From contig JACZZP010000002.1 of assembly GCA_015183035.1 (NCBI GenBank), positions 1,426,001-1,490,000 on the forward strand: 64,000 nt of DNA, given 5' to 3'. The notes beneath the pieces are model-generated. The model was not told the origin of the DNA. It saw only the letters and a list, made by a program, of their open reading frames with translations, and did not search any database. The position numbers and the translations under genes were made by a program. Origin of the DNA: Meloidogyne chitwoodi (taxonomy: Eukaryota; Nematoda; Chromadorea; Rhabditida; Meloidogynidae). Positions 48,112 to 64,000 of this stretch are shown in pieces (the stretch's first letter is position 1; each line of letters begins with the position of its first letter).

Positions 48112-48280
48112 ATTGATTTGGAAAAATATTTTTGAAAAATTGTTGATATATACATAATATATTTATGTTATTCTATTTATTTTTTGTAATAACTTATCTT
48201 TATGATTTTTTATATAACGGTTTTAATTAACAATTTTATTTTAATTTTATTCAAAAAATATTTAAATTATTTTAAAAGTT

Positions 48281-49330
48281 ATGGCGTCAGTTAGTGCAGC
48301 AGCTGCTTCAGCAAAGGTATTCTAGTTTTTTTTAACATCAGAAGATAATTTTTAGAAACTCGTTGCAATTGTTACTGGAGGTGCGTCAGGGTTAGGAAAG
48401 GCCACAGTTAAGTATCTCGCTGGAAAAGGCTATGGTGTAGGATTGTTGGATTTGCCTTCCTCGGAAGGATCGAAATTGGCTGATGAAATTAGTACAGAAG
48501 TTGTACAATTTCGACCATTGGATGTAATTTTGATTTATGCTTATTTATATTTTTTAATAGATTTCGTCAGAAGAGCAAGTGAAGGAGGCCATCGGATCTA
48601 TCTTTAACCATTTTGGACAGTTAAACTTAGTTGTGAATTGTGCAGGTGTCGCTTTTGCTCAAAAATTATATTCATCAACGAGAGCTGAATATATGGATAG
48701 GGATCGAATCGATAAAATTATAAAGGTATATTTTTAAATTTGTTTTATAAAAAATAATTGAAGACTTCAATTTGAAGGTTAACCTTTACGGAACAATTAA
48801 TGTCATCCAGTATAGCCTGCCACATTTGATTGCAAATACACCGGATGAGAATAATCAAAGAGGTCTAGTAATTAACACTGCTTCTATTGCAGCTTATGAG
48901 GGGCAGTCTGGACAAGTCCTCAACTTTTCTCACTTATATTATTATACTCAATTCGTTCAGACTTTATATGCCGCAACAAAAGGCGCCATTGCATCAATGA
49001 CATTACCTCTTGCGAGAGACTATTCAGTATCAGGTGTTCGTTTTGTTACGATCGCTCCTGGGCTTTTTAGCACTCCACTTGTGAATTCATTACCAGATAA
49101 AGTTTTTATTGGTTTAATAAAATTATTATTGTCTTATTTAGGCAAAAAAATTTCTGGGTAAACTTGTTTTGAGTCCGCAACGTTTGGGACGTCCTGAAGA
49201 GTTTGCTTCTCTAGTTGGACATATTACTGAAAATCCCTACATAAATGGAGAAGTTATCCGATTAGGCGAGTATTTCATTTTTCTTTAATTTGTTTGAGTT
49301 TTAGATGGCGGTCTTCGAATGGGGCCTTGA
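48281..49330 (+). CDS. HSD17B10: 3-hydroxyacyl-CoA dehydrogenase type 2 (HSD17B10-like SDR)
   Basis: Start ATG 48281 ([12 protein letters not shown]), stop 49328-49330 (DGGLRMGP). The Rossmann fold opens with [20 protein letters not shown], followed by [39 protein letters not shown], and [14 protein letters not shown]. The catalytic YAATK is part of [20 protein letters not shown], followed by [20 protein letters not shown] and [15 protein letters not shown]. The [13 protein letters not shown]...Y--TKG block and the LFSTPL loop are characteristic of HSD17B10. In mitochondria this enzyme dehydrogenates short-chain 3-hydroxyacyl-CoA (isoleucine breakdown) and is a structural subunit of the protein-only RNase P. 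That role is from family knowledge. The N-terminal [12 protein letters not shown] is a weak targeting stretch. AATAAA at 49381-49386 is a likely poly(A) signal. Confidence 0.93.
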
Positions 49331-49878
49331 TTATTGATTTTTGCATTCAATACATTTTATAATTTTGTTATTTTAAATAGAATAAATAGTTAATTCAGAG
49401 AATCTTCAATTTGTTGCCATTAGTAATATGGACGATTTACTATATTTAATGTTCTAATGTGATTCTAAACTTTCAATATATTTTTTGGAAATCAATCTTT
49501 GTCTTTATTTTTTAAAGATCAGCACAACAGGAGAAATTTAAAATTAATGTACTAATTTTTTGACCAAAATATTAATTAAAGCCTTATATATAAAATTGGA
49601 GATAATTTTTTTAAAGTTGAGATGATTAGCCAAGATCTAGAATTTTAAAGTTAATTACTTCGGATTTGCATAAAAAGAGTGTGGAAAATTAAGAGAGTGG
49701 GAAAAAGAGAAATAGTAAACAAGTAGTTTTGGCGCGTGCGTCAACTGACTGAAATTGCTGTGTCACTAATGTCCCAGAAAATTCGCTTTGTGAACTAAAA
49801 TTCTGAAGCGCTATTTTATTTCTACATTATAATTATTATTTTTAGAAGATGAAAGACAAATTAAATTGATATATAAAT
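49331..49878. other. Intergenic region with a poly(A) signal
   Basis: AATAAA at 49381-49386 fits the 3' end of the dehydrogenase gene. The rest is AT-rich with no gene, and should hold the promoter of the downstream EFA6 gene. Confidence 0.5.
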
Positions 49879-52665
49879 ATGGAATTAGCACTGGATAACA
49901 ATAATTCTCGAATAGATAATCATCTGGTGATGGACAACGATCAGGGAGTTCGTTACAAATTTTGTACGACTGATTTTGAGGTAGATAATATATCAACACC
50001 AGATTCACAGAACTCGCGATCACCTCGGTGTGAGGCTTTTGTGATGACTGGAGATAAAATGCTAAATTTAAATCCAAAAATTTCTCCTAGTTATGCTAAG
50101 GTTTGTTAATGGTCATTATTTTAGACATCTTTTGGTGTAGATGTGTCATGATCAGCTTCCGCCAACTGTCCATGGTGCACTGGAAAAAAAGCTCAAGAAT
50201 GACAATCAATTTGACAATTTTCCATCAATGCATAAAAATAATGGCCGTATACGTAGTGCAAATATAAATGGTGCTGCAGAAGAAGCTAATCAGATTGAAT
50301 TTTTAATAAATCCTGAATCGCAATCTAAAGATAATAAAGAAATAGTTCCTGAATTGATGATGGAGGTGCAAGATAATAATTCTAGTAATAAAAATCTTAA
50401 GGTGTTTAAGCTTATCTATTTAAATAATTTCTGATTATGTTTTAGAATTTTGAATTTCCCTCGTCAGTTGATTTACATAGCTCAGAGATCTCCTGTGCAA
50501 ATGTTATTCCTGCTGACCCTTCAAGTATACCACAATTTCAACAACCGGATAATAATTTGGGTGGAAATGACTTATCTATTTGTTTACAACAAAAACAATC
50601 AAATTTGTCATTTAATAATGATCCTTTGATTAGTAGTTCAACCATTTCAAAGTTTTTTAGATGTAAATATTATCAACTTTTTCTAGATTAATTGCTTCAA
50701 ACCAATCACAAAGTATGCCTACCAGTCCAGCACGAGTTTTTTTAAATAAACAGACAAATTTAATAAAACAAACATTCATTGCTGCTAATAAAAATGATAT
50801 TTCAACAAATCTTGATGATGCTCGAAAACAAGTCTGCTCTTCCTCGTGTATAATTTTTTAACTAAAATTGTAAATATATTTTATAAAATATATTTTATAG
50901 TGTCAATGCAAAGTTCTGCTGGCACTATGCCTTTATTGTATTCATCTTATCCACATGAGACGATTTCACGTCTTGCGCGACACCTCTTTACTCATCAAGA
51001 GGGAATAAAAATTGCGGCTTTTCTTGTTAAAACGTTTAAATTGACCTTAATTTTAATGTGTATATACTCAATAATTTAGTGATGATCTTTCTATGAAAAT
51101 AGCAAGAGAATTTGTCAACCTTTTCAATTTTGCTGGCCTTCGTATTGATGCAGCACTTCACGCATTTTCCTCGCGGGTACAACTTTGTGATGAATCTGGT
51201 GATCTTTCTCAACTACTGGCACATTTTGCACATAGATATTTCGAGTGTAATCCTGTTGTCTTTAAAAGTGTTGAGGAAATCCATGCCTTGTCTTGTGCTC
51301 TTATTTCTCTTAGAAATGTTCTACAAGCAAATGTATTTACCTTGTTTTTTTTAATTTAATTTAAATAAAATTTGCTTAGAAAACAGAGAATGTGAATATA
51401 AGGGATTTTATAAGTGATTTGGCACGTAATGGATTTAAATTTGATCCAGCAATGCTGAAAGATCTTTTCTTTACTATCAGATTACAGTCATTTACTAAAC
51501 AGGAATCTTCTCAGGTTTATAAATAATATTAAAAAATATTTTTTTAGTCACCAGCTAATAAAAATGCCAGTGGGATCAGTCGTGAGAAACGATTAAGCAA
51601 GGTTATCTTTGACAAAAAAAGTGAGTCAAGCATAAAAACATCGTCTTCATTTATTAACTGTGTAGAGCGGCAAGTAGATTATAAACGTGGATGGTTAATG
51701 AAAAAATCTCTTTATGATATTGATGGGAAAAGAAGTTTTACTTTTTTTTAATTTAAAATATTTTAACTATTTTATAGCACCTATTGGACGAAGAAAGTGG
51801 CAAATGTTATATGCAACTATTCGAGGAATGGTTCTTTATTTACATCATGATGAAAATTCTTTTTCTTTTCGGAATAAATTTATAACTTATCGAAACTGTA
51901 TTTTGATTCATCATTCTCTTGCTGAGGTTATTAATTTAAACAAACTTTAACCTTATTGTTAGGATCAGAGGAAATATTTCTGATTAATTATAATTTTAGA
52001 CATAATGTTTATTTTTTAACTTATGTATGTATGTTAATAATTATATTTTGAATTTTTATAGGTTCCAAGAGATTATACTAAAAAGAAGAATGTTTTTCGA
52101 CTGAGAACGGCCAATTTTGGTGAATTTCTTTTTCAAACAAGTGATTCAACAGAAGTTGAAAAATGGATTGCTGCAATTAACTATGTTGCTGCAGCCTTTT
52201 CTGCTCCAGTTTTGCCAACTCCAGGTATTTTTTTATTTATGATCTGTTTATTTTAATTTATTTTTAGTTGGTGCTAACAAAACTTTCATATTTTGTAAGC
52301 CAAAATATTCTTCTGCACCAACTCATTTATCTTTGGTAATATAGCTTTAACTTCTAACAAAGTAAACTAAATATTTTAGCCTGACCAATTACGGGCTCAT
52401 GAACAAAGATTGGGTGAAACTAGAGAAAGTTTGGAAAATATCCAAGAATGCGCTCCTTCTATGAAAGCAAAAGGCAAATTGGTTTATGATTATTTTTATA
52501 AAGAACGTTTCCTGAACAGCGAGGTTAGGAATAAAATTATTTTTTTTTAATTATTTTTAATAGAGAGAACGATATATTTGTTATATTAACATTTTGAGGT
52601 ATTTTTAATTAATTAATTTTAATATTAGAATTAAGAGAAAAATTAAATATTGGCGCAAAATTTAA
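49879..52665 (+). CDS. EFA6-type Sec7 and PH domain protein
   Basis: Start ATG 49879 (MELALDNNNSRIDNHLVMDN). The polar N-terminal half is low-complexity (poly-N/Q, SPARVFLNKQTNLIKQ). The Sec7 domain begins HETISRLARHLFTHQEGIK, then REFVNLFNFAGLRIDAALHA, FSSRVQLCDESGDLSQLLAH, FAHRYFECNPVVFKSVEEIH and ALSCALISLRNVLQANK. The PH domain reads KRGWLMKKSLYDIDGKR, GRRKWQMLYATIRGMVLYLH, FRLRTANFGEFLFQTSDSTE and VEKWIAAINYVAAAFSAP, followed by a coiled-coil tail. The glutamate of motif 1 (DES) is kept. Motif 2, normally LNTDLH, reads LRNVLQ, so Arf exchange activity is doubtful. EFA6 proteins link Arf6 activation with membrane and cortical microtubule control. The last exon join is ambiguous: ordinary splicing stops at 52663-52665; another reading reaches 52756. 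Confidence 0.85.
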
Positions 52666-53523
52666 TTCTGTATTTAATAATTGTGACACAAATTCACAAG
52701 TAAACGAATTATTTAAGTTAAAAGATGAGAATTCAATGACAACGTTTGTCTCTTAAATATTTATAAGCTAACAATAAGGATTAATTAATTAAACTTTTTG
52801 TTTAAGACCTAACAAATTCCCTATACAATAGTCCAGGAATTTTTTACATTTATCTTTTTTGATAAAATATGTCAAATCCAAAAATTGCTAGTCTTTAAAA
52901 TTTTACTCGATTGCACTAATTAATAGTCGATTTAGAATTAATTATTTAATTGTATTGTAAATCATAAAATTATGCCATAATTCTTTAATTTTTGAACCGA
53001 TTTGTTCTTAATTTATTCGTGCTAATAAAAAAGTATTATATTAAATTGTTAATATTGATATGTATTTTACTGGTCTGTTAAAATATTTTATTTTTTAGTT
53101 TAAATTAAATATTGGGCATATAAAAATTTTTGACTAGTAAAATATTGTTTATTTCCGCTTTATTCCATTTTCATAATTCTTTTCTGAATTTGTTTATCTT
53201 TTACATATTATCAGAATCTATATCGATAGCGCATAAATACCTACCAATTATTATTAAATGTTTGCTTTACTTTTAAATTAATAATTGCTGTATTTTCACT
53301 GCCTGCCATTTGCCTTTTGGATAAATTTTTTAATAATAAAGTTTAGTAAATTAAAATATCTAATTTAATTTGTTGATATTTAATTTAATATTTTTAATGT
53401 ACTTCTTTTATTCTAATTAGGGTAGATAAAGACTGGTTAATAACTGGTTCTCCCTACCTTAATTTTAATCTGTTAATTAGATTTTTATATAATATATAAA
53501 TTATCTAAATATAATTAGACAAA
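52666..53523. other. Intergenic AT-rich region
   Basis: No gene and no repeat with clear boundaries. It contains stretches such as GGGTAGATAAAGACTGGTTA near 53420, but nothing interpretable. The promoter of the next gene is expected in the last part. Confidence 0.45.
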
Positions 53524-56500
53524 ATGACATTGGCTTCTTCCTCAAAAGATGGGACGGCGAGTTTAAATTTAATGTCTTTTGGTGATTCGAATCTAAACCC
53601 AATGATGGAAAGATTGCGGTATCAACGTGCTTTGGGAAGGTAGATTTAATTTTAAATTTAGCTTCAGCAATTTATTGACTATGTGTATTTGACTCCCAAA
53701 TTAAGGTTTTGTGATGCCTGTATATTTGTGAAGGACACGATGTTTAGTGCTCATCGAGCAGTACTTGCTGCGCATAGCCCTTATTTTGACTCTGTCTTAC
53801 GATTTGACAAGATCGCAAAAGAAAAGGTTTTATTAATCTTATTTATAGCAAAAATTATTCCATTTTAGATTGTTGTAAATTGTCAAGAACCCTTAGTATT
53901 TGAACGAATTCTTAATTACATGTACAGTGGAACAGTTCAAATAGATCGTGATGTTGTTGTTGAAATGTTAAAATTAGCAAATAATTTATTAGTTTGTTTT
54001 TTTAAATTCTGATTGACCTTTCATCTTTCAGATGCTTAGACTAAAAAATCTATGCGCTGATTACCTTATGCGTTATATTGATCTTGCTAATTGTTTGTCT
54101 GTAAGAGATCTCGCAACTCGTTATAATTTGCCACGCTTACATACTAGAGCAACTGAATTCTTTGATAGCAACATAAATGGATGTCTTTTGGAAAATACAG
54201 ATTTGCTTGAGCAAGAAGCATCACAACTTCTTTCGCTTTTGGAAGAGCCACAGCACTTAAATAATATTCGAGCAGATGTTTATTTGAGGTTTTATTTTGT
54301 TACATTAATTAAATAAAATTTTTTATTTTTTAGCTTAATTATCCGATGGGTTAATTATAAACTTAATGAACGTGAGCAACTCTTTCCTTTCTTGCTCGGT
54401 CGCTGCAGCCTGCAACAAATAGTACCTGAAACACTTGAACGCCTTCTTGATTTTAATCCTTTTTTTACGCAATCAGAAATGTCGCTCCATGCTATTCTAC
54501 ATGAAATGTAAATATCTAGTTGATATGTTATTTATTTTCTTAATCTTTAGGCATAACCAGGGTATACAGATGTTAAAATATGAGGTACGTTATAGGAATC
54601 TTGTACAACGTTTTTGTGGAAACAAAAATTCGGAAATACCTCATCGACGTAGAAGTTGTTCGGTGACTGGACTACTAAGTGGAAGCGTCAATAGCGCAAG
54701 TCAAAATATTGTATCTGTTTCATCTTTAGACATGAAACGTTCAAATGGCGAAGAAGAAAGTGATTCAGAGTTTATGTCAGAAATTGGACAATTTTCTTTA
54801 CAACAAGGCATTCTTTTCTGTCATAATATTTTTACTTTTATTTTTAGACAATTTTCAATCTAATCCTCAACGACCATGTGAATCTGAAACTGCAATTTCT
54901 CATCCAATAATGCGGCAAACTCCTAGTTCACTTAAATTAAAAATTCATTTGCCAATAAATACTTCAAAACAAGAACAATTCGCATGCAAATCTATGCGAC
55001 GTAGATTGATAGGTATTGTCTTTATAAATGTATAAAAATATATCATTTTTAGGATTAAAACTCTATCGAAAGTCGGTTGCTTCTGCTACTGGAAAAGCAC
55101 TTCGCCGTAGAGGACGTCCTCCAAAACTGCGACCTCCTAGACCTCTTTCTAGTTTTACAGGCGTTGATGATGAGCCAAATTCAATTTATTTTGAATTTGC
55201 AGAAGAAACCGATGAGTCGGTTCCATTTGTTGTTTTCGATGAAGAAGAGGATGAGTTTGATCCCGAAAGAGTTGAATTTTTTGAAGAACAGGCATTCTTT
55301 TTAATTATAATGTATAAAATATTAAATATCTTTAGGATGAACAGCAAATTCAACGTTTATATACTGGGCAACAAATTTTTTTGGAAAAGGCTTGCTTAAA
55401 TAATGAAATTGAAGGAAATGTTGCTAATAAATCTCAATCTATGAAATGCCCACATTGTTCATTTGCTACTTTTCAAGGAATTGTACATTTACGAAAGCAT
55501 ATGACTGCAATACATTCAAAAAATGTTCTCTACGTTTGTAATAGTAATTAAACAAATTAATCTTTCATATTTCAAAATCTTTTTTTAGTTTGTCAGTTCG
55601 AATGCCGTTGGAATCGTCAGTTTTATCAACATATGCGAGAACTGCACTTTCCAGGTCCCCCTTATCAATGTGATTATCATTCAGGTTTCTATTATTAATA
55701 AAACATTACATAATTTTAAGAATGTGGTTCATGTACATATTCTGTTGATCGACTTCCTGTTCTGCTCTCTCATCGTTTAATACATACAAATGAAAAGCCT
55801 CTAAAATGCCCTGATTGTCCTTTTAGGTGTCGCAATAAATCTAATATGATTGTTCATTATCGTTTACATTCTGGAGAGAAACCTTTTCAATGCAATATTT
55901 GTTCAAAGTGCTTAAATATTTATTTTAAGTTTACTAATTCTTTTTAATAAGGCGTTTTGTGCTAAAAAGAACTTTGGAAAATCATTCAATCACTCATCAA
56001 GAGGAACGCCCATTTCTTTGTGATCAATGCGATTTTAGTACTAAATATCAATCTCATTTAATATCACATAAAAGAATTCAGTTTTGTTATATTTTTATGT
56101 TAAAATTTAAAATTTTTCTTTTAGTTCGGGTGATTTATACCGTTGTCATATTCCCGATTGTGATTATTCATCGCCAAAGAAAAGTCAACTTGCTGCTCAT
56201 TTAAGAACTCATCTGAATGGTTATTTTCTTAATATTCAATTTTCTAAATAAATATTAAATTCAACTATATGTAGTACGTTCACACAAATGTCGAACGTGT
56301 CATCGTTCTTTTATTGAAAAATCTCATCTAGTACGGCATGAGCGCATTCATTTGGATGAAAAGCCATTTAAGTGCCAAAACTGTGAATACGCCTCATCTA
56401 GACGTGACAAATTGAAAGAACATATCCTTAAACATCATAATAATCAGGGAAGTAGCACTAAACTTTTAAAGCGTCGATATCGCCGTGCTCGTCAATTGCA

Positions 56501-57700
56501 GCAATTAATGGCACAAGGAAAGGTTTATTGGAAAATTAAATTTAATAATTATTTTTGTATTAATTAGTTATTGCCTCCTACTGCTTCTTCAGAGCCTTCT
56601 ACTTCAAATCCTCAACAACTTTCACAGACAAACTTCTTCCGGCCTATATTGATTAATGATGAACAACAATATCATACTTTAAATCAACAACGACAAAATC
56701 ACCAAAAATCTCAACAATTTTGTCATGATAATTCTAATCAAAATCAATTTTTAGAACAAAAACAACCATATAATAGATTTGTTTATAATTTAGAGGCTTT
56801 AAATGTTGCCGGCTATAGTGGATCAATGAATATAATTTCAGAAGGAAGTCAGCAACAGCATTCTCACAATCAACAACCACAACAATGCCATCAGGTTATA
56901 ATTAAATAGATTTTCACAATTATTTTTATTTCCAGCTGAATCGCCCACTTTCTGTACAGCCAATAATGGTAACAAGGAATGGTGGACCTGGTGATTTAGT
57001 AAGTCCTTCATGTTTTTCTATGACTGCAGACGTACAACTGCAGCAACAAACGGCGCAAATTCCAACTATTGTTGCACAACAGACTTCTAGGTGACTGAAA
57101 ATAAAATCATTAAATTAATATATATTTCTATGCAGAGCTACCCCTAATACTAGTGCCTTAAGTACTCCTGGTCCACCTTCAATGGCTATGCTTGACAATT
57201 CTGGAAATGATGTAACATGCCCCCAACCTCAGCAACAACAACACCGATATCTACAAAATCTTGCAACTACAAACTTTTATCACCAATTTGACCCCCATAA
57301 ACAACAACAATATAAAGGAAGTGTTGGAGCTGTAGGGCCTGAAATATTGGGAACGGGTCTACTTTTTTCTAGTGCACAATTATTTTGTGATCCTCATAAT
57401 AACGTCCAACAACAACAACAAATATCTATTGATCAACAACTTCAATTTCAACAACAATTTAATCATTCATTGCAGAGACCAATGAGTTTGCCAAATTATG
57501 GTGTGAACTAATTATATTTTAAAACTAGTCCTCATTTTTATTTTAATTTTTTAGATGCGGTTGGTACTGTATGTATTCAACAGTTAGAACAACAAAATGA
57601 GTCTCATCAACCACTGATAAATCAACAAGAGCAAGATATACAAAATTTCCAAAATTTGGAACAGGCTTTGAATCTTGAACAATGGGAACAGGAACATTGA
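53524..57700 (+). CDS. BTB-BACK-C2H2 zinc-finger regulator, EOR-1/PLZF-like
   Basis: Start ATG 53524 ([20 protein letters not shown]), stop 57698-57700. The BTB domain reads [55 protein letters not shown]-like region follows ([20 protein letters not shown]). A disordered middle has a basic patch ([15 protein letters not shown]) and an acidic one ([17 protein letters not shown]). Nine zinc fingers follow, starting [142 protein letters not shown] and [17 protein letters not shown]. The long C-terminus is glutamine-rich. Number, spacing and BTB fit EOR-1, the nematode PLZF ortholog acting with EOR-2 downstream of Ras and Wnt signals. AATAAA at 57786-57796 is a likely poly(A) signal. Confidence 0.9.
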
Positions 57701-58627
57701 TGATGATTTTGATGGAAAACGAATATATTTGTAAGCTTAAAATCTAATAACCAGAAAGTTTTTCTAAAGAAATTATACTTATAAAAATAAAATAAATTCT
57801 AAACCAAACTAATAATATCTATTAACTTTTAATTGTAAATAATAAAGTTTAGAAAATATTTCAATAAGAAAATTATAAATTAATTTGTTAATATTTTTTT
57901 AATTTATATAATTTAAAACTTTATTTCGCTTACTTTTGAACCAATTAATACATTACATTAAAATGTGAACAGACAGGGAGGGATAAATAATAAAATAATG
58001 ACAGAAATGACTAAAGACTTTTGTTAATTATTTAGTTTTTGGTTGTTCCTTTTACAGGTTAATAAAAGAAAAAGAATGCCAAATTCTTTTTTTTTGTATT
58101 TAGTCACTTTTAACAATTTTTGGGACATATAATTCATTTTAAATTAATTTGTAATAAAATTAATCTATTATATCTTCAATTTAGAGATTGGTAAATTTGA
58201 TAAAAATAAATATAAAAAAAGCAATATTTATTTTACTACACATTCTCAATCCATTCTCATTCACTTTTTATCTAACAGGAATGAGAAGAAGAATGTATAG
58301 GGGGAATACATTTATTTATTTTTATAGATTCTTTTTTTGTTATCAATGTCTGAATAAAAAAAGATGGTTGCTAAGTACTCCATTTTAAGAAAAAAGAGAT
58401 CATTTAAGAGGATTTTTAGGAATTTCTATTTTTTATTAATAATATGTATTTCATTTATTTTATATAATTTCTTCTTTAATTTTACGATAAATATTCTTCG
58501 AAACCTTTTAAAAAATTATAAACTAACAAATAAGCGATTATTAATTCGCTAATATTTATATGTAAATATTTAAAAAAAATTTTATTTTTCTTTTAAAAAG
58601 ACCAATTATTTTAATTTAATACTAATA
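57701..58627. other. Intergenic region between EOR-1-like and IMPDH genes
   Basis: AT-rich. Two short overlapping open frames (58188-58388, 58364-58552) read hydrophobic, Phe/Ile/Tyr-rich chains without homology and with no splice logic. I treat them as chance open frames. Confidence 0.5.
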
Positions 58628-61635
<3,008 letters not shown>

Positions 61636-62524
61636 TTTATATATATTAAGAATTAACCGGTGAAGACGTTATACTAATATATATTCCAAAATTCAAACTT
61701 TACTATTCCAATTTTTTGTTAAACCTGCCATTTACGCTATATTCCTATTTTTAAAATTATAATTTGTTATTTAAAATTTGTATATTTGATTCTTATTTTA
61801 TTAAATTTATACATAAATTATAAATAAATCTTCGTTGTCAATAATGTTCTTACTTGAACAAATAATATTTCTCACTCAAAGTAAATATTTAAATCTTTAG
61901 TTTTTCTTAGTCTACGTGAGGAATACTCTCCATAATCATTTAACAATAAGACGAGCTTGACTCCTCTACGGTTTTTCGATTTTTAAGGGCTGTAAATTGG
62001 TTCAAAGACCCTTTCGCATATAATAAGGTAGCGCTATCACTGTGAATTTACAATAAACTTAAGTTTAATTGGGATTTATTCCCAGACAAAGGGACCATTT
62101 AAATACCAGATTTTTCAAAGCTCATTATATTTATTTTCTTGGTGATCCATACTAGACTTGGTACTGAGATGGCTCCGTTTGTAATGGAAGGTACTGAAAT
62201 AACCCGTACCAATAGGGTACACCTCAGTTGAGTCAGCACGATTGAGTCTGACACGGTTGAGTCAATTTTGGTCTCATTCGACTCAGTTCGAAGAGCTCTT
62301 TCAAATGAGCTATCATTCATATTTTTATATAATTCGTATTTAGGAAAAAACTTGGGTGAAATATTTTAGACGGTGACTCAACCGTTCTGACTCAATCGTG
62401 CTGACTCAACTGAACTGCTCCCGTTCCAGTATTGATGAAATAAAATAATTTTGAGTATTTCGATCGTAATTTCTTTAATTTTTAATAGAATAACTTAATT
62501 TCTAAAATTTTATTTTTCGTCTAA
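61636..62524. other. Intergenic region with a poly(A) signal and a foldback repeat
   Basis: AATAAA at 61823-61828 may serve the IMPDH transcript. 62110-62420 carries repeat sequence (see that entry). No supported gene; the minus frame 62099-62320 lies over the repeat. Confidence 0.5.
62221..62420. repeat. Foldback element with GAGTCA/TGACTC arms and dispersed motif copy
   Basis: CAGTTGAGTCAGCACGATTG with GAGTCTGACACGGTTGAGTC on the left mirrors GACTCAACCGTTCTGACTC and AATCGTGCTGACTCAACTG on the right. The loop holds the dispersed motif in reverse (ATTTTGGTCTCATTCGACTC, GAAGAGCTCTTTCAAATGA). GGGTACACCTCAGTT at the left edge resembles GGGTACACCCCAGTT at about 29930. Confidence 0.88.

Positions 62525-64000
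<1,476 letters not shown>

Noticed and set aside
58188..58552. Hydrophobic open frames before IMPDH
   Set aside because: Phe/Ile/Tyr/Asn-rich composition expected of random AT-rich DNA; no homology or signal of splicing.

Overview
The window is AT-rich eukaryotic DNA. Its genes are cut by many very short introns (often 35-60 bp, GT...AG with a T-rich 3' end). Gene content (an EOR-1/PLZF-type zinc-finger protein, EFA6, the BPI-like lipid-binding family, a plastin), intron style and tightly spaced same-strand gene pairs point to a nematode. The high AT content and an ISXO2-like (Merlin) transposase relic suggest a tylenchid such as a root-knot nematode; that is inference. I read gene models by joining exons by eye, so internal splice sites are approximate, while starts and stops were checked base by base unless an entry says otherwise.

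Layout. 1-4 kb: 5' part of a TPR gene and a p24/TMED cargo receptor (both minus), then RNase P subunit RPP30 (plus). 4.2-11.4 kb: DCAF4-like WD40 gene (minus) head-to-head with GATOR2 subunit WDR24 (plus). 11.6-12.2 kb: a strongly diverged ubiquitin-L40 fusion (minus). 13.1-15.1 kb: two tandem, related small membrane proteins. 15.2-16.5 kb: PGAP3/Per1 (minus). 16.7-22.4 kb: INTS9 followed at 152 bp by MICU1. 22.5-35.2 kb: four minus-strand genes (BPI/LBP-like protein, SLC1 glutamate transporter, short TUG/ASPSCR1 UBX protein, ZC3H4-like CCCH protein). 35.2-38.6 kb: gene-free, with foldback elements. 38.6-41.3 kb: plastin/fimbrin (minus). 42.9-45.4 kb: unidentified multi-pass membrane protein (minus). 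45.9-49.3 kb: ribophorin I then an HSD17B10-type dehydrogenase. 49.9-52.7 kb: EFA6 Sec7-PH protein. 53.5-57.7 kb: EOR-1/PLZF-like BTB-C2H2 protein. 58.6-61.6 kb: IMP dehydrogenase. 62.5 kb to the end: U2SURP/SR140, cut by the window edge.

The genes are mostly housekeeping: tRNA and snRNA processing, splicing, transcription termination, ER translocation and glycosylation, GPI-anchor remodelling, nutrient sensing, mitochondrial calcium uptake, GTP synthesis. No biosynthetic cluster, defence island or virus-like block is evident. Close same-strand spacing (128, 152 and 169 bp) suggests three nematode-type operons.

The most unusual content is (1) the diverged ubiquitin-L40 gene, which keeps the GG cleavage point and the L40 zinc-binding cysteines but has lost K48, K63, R72 and R74; (2) a dense set of foldback (MITE-like) elements, one of which makes up almost all of an intron, another a decayed Merlin transposon, and another, with tRNA-like pol III boxes, lying in an IMPDH intron whose 3' splice AG cannot be found; and (3) an EFA6 Sec7 domain with a broken second catalytic motif.
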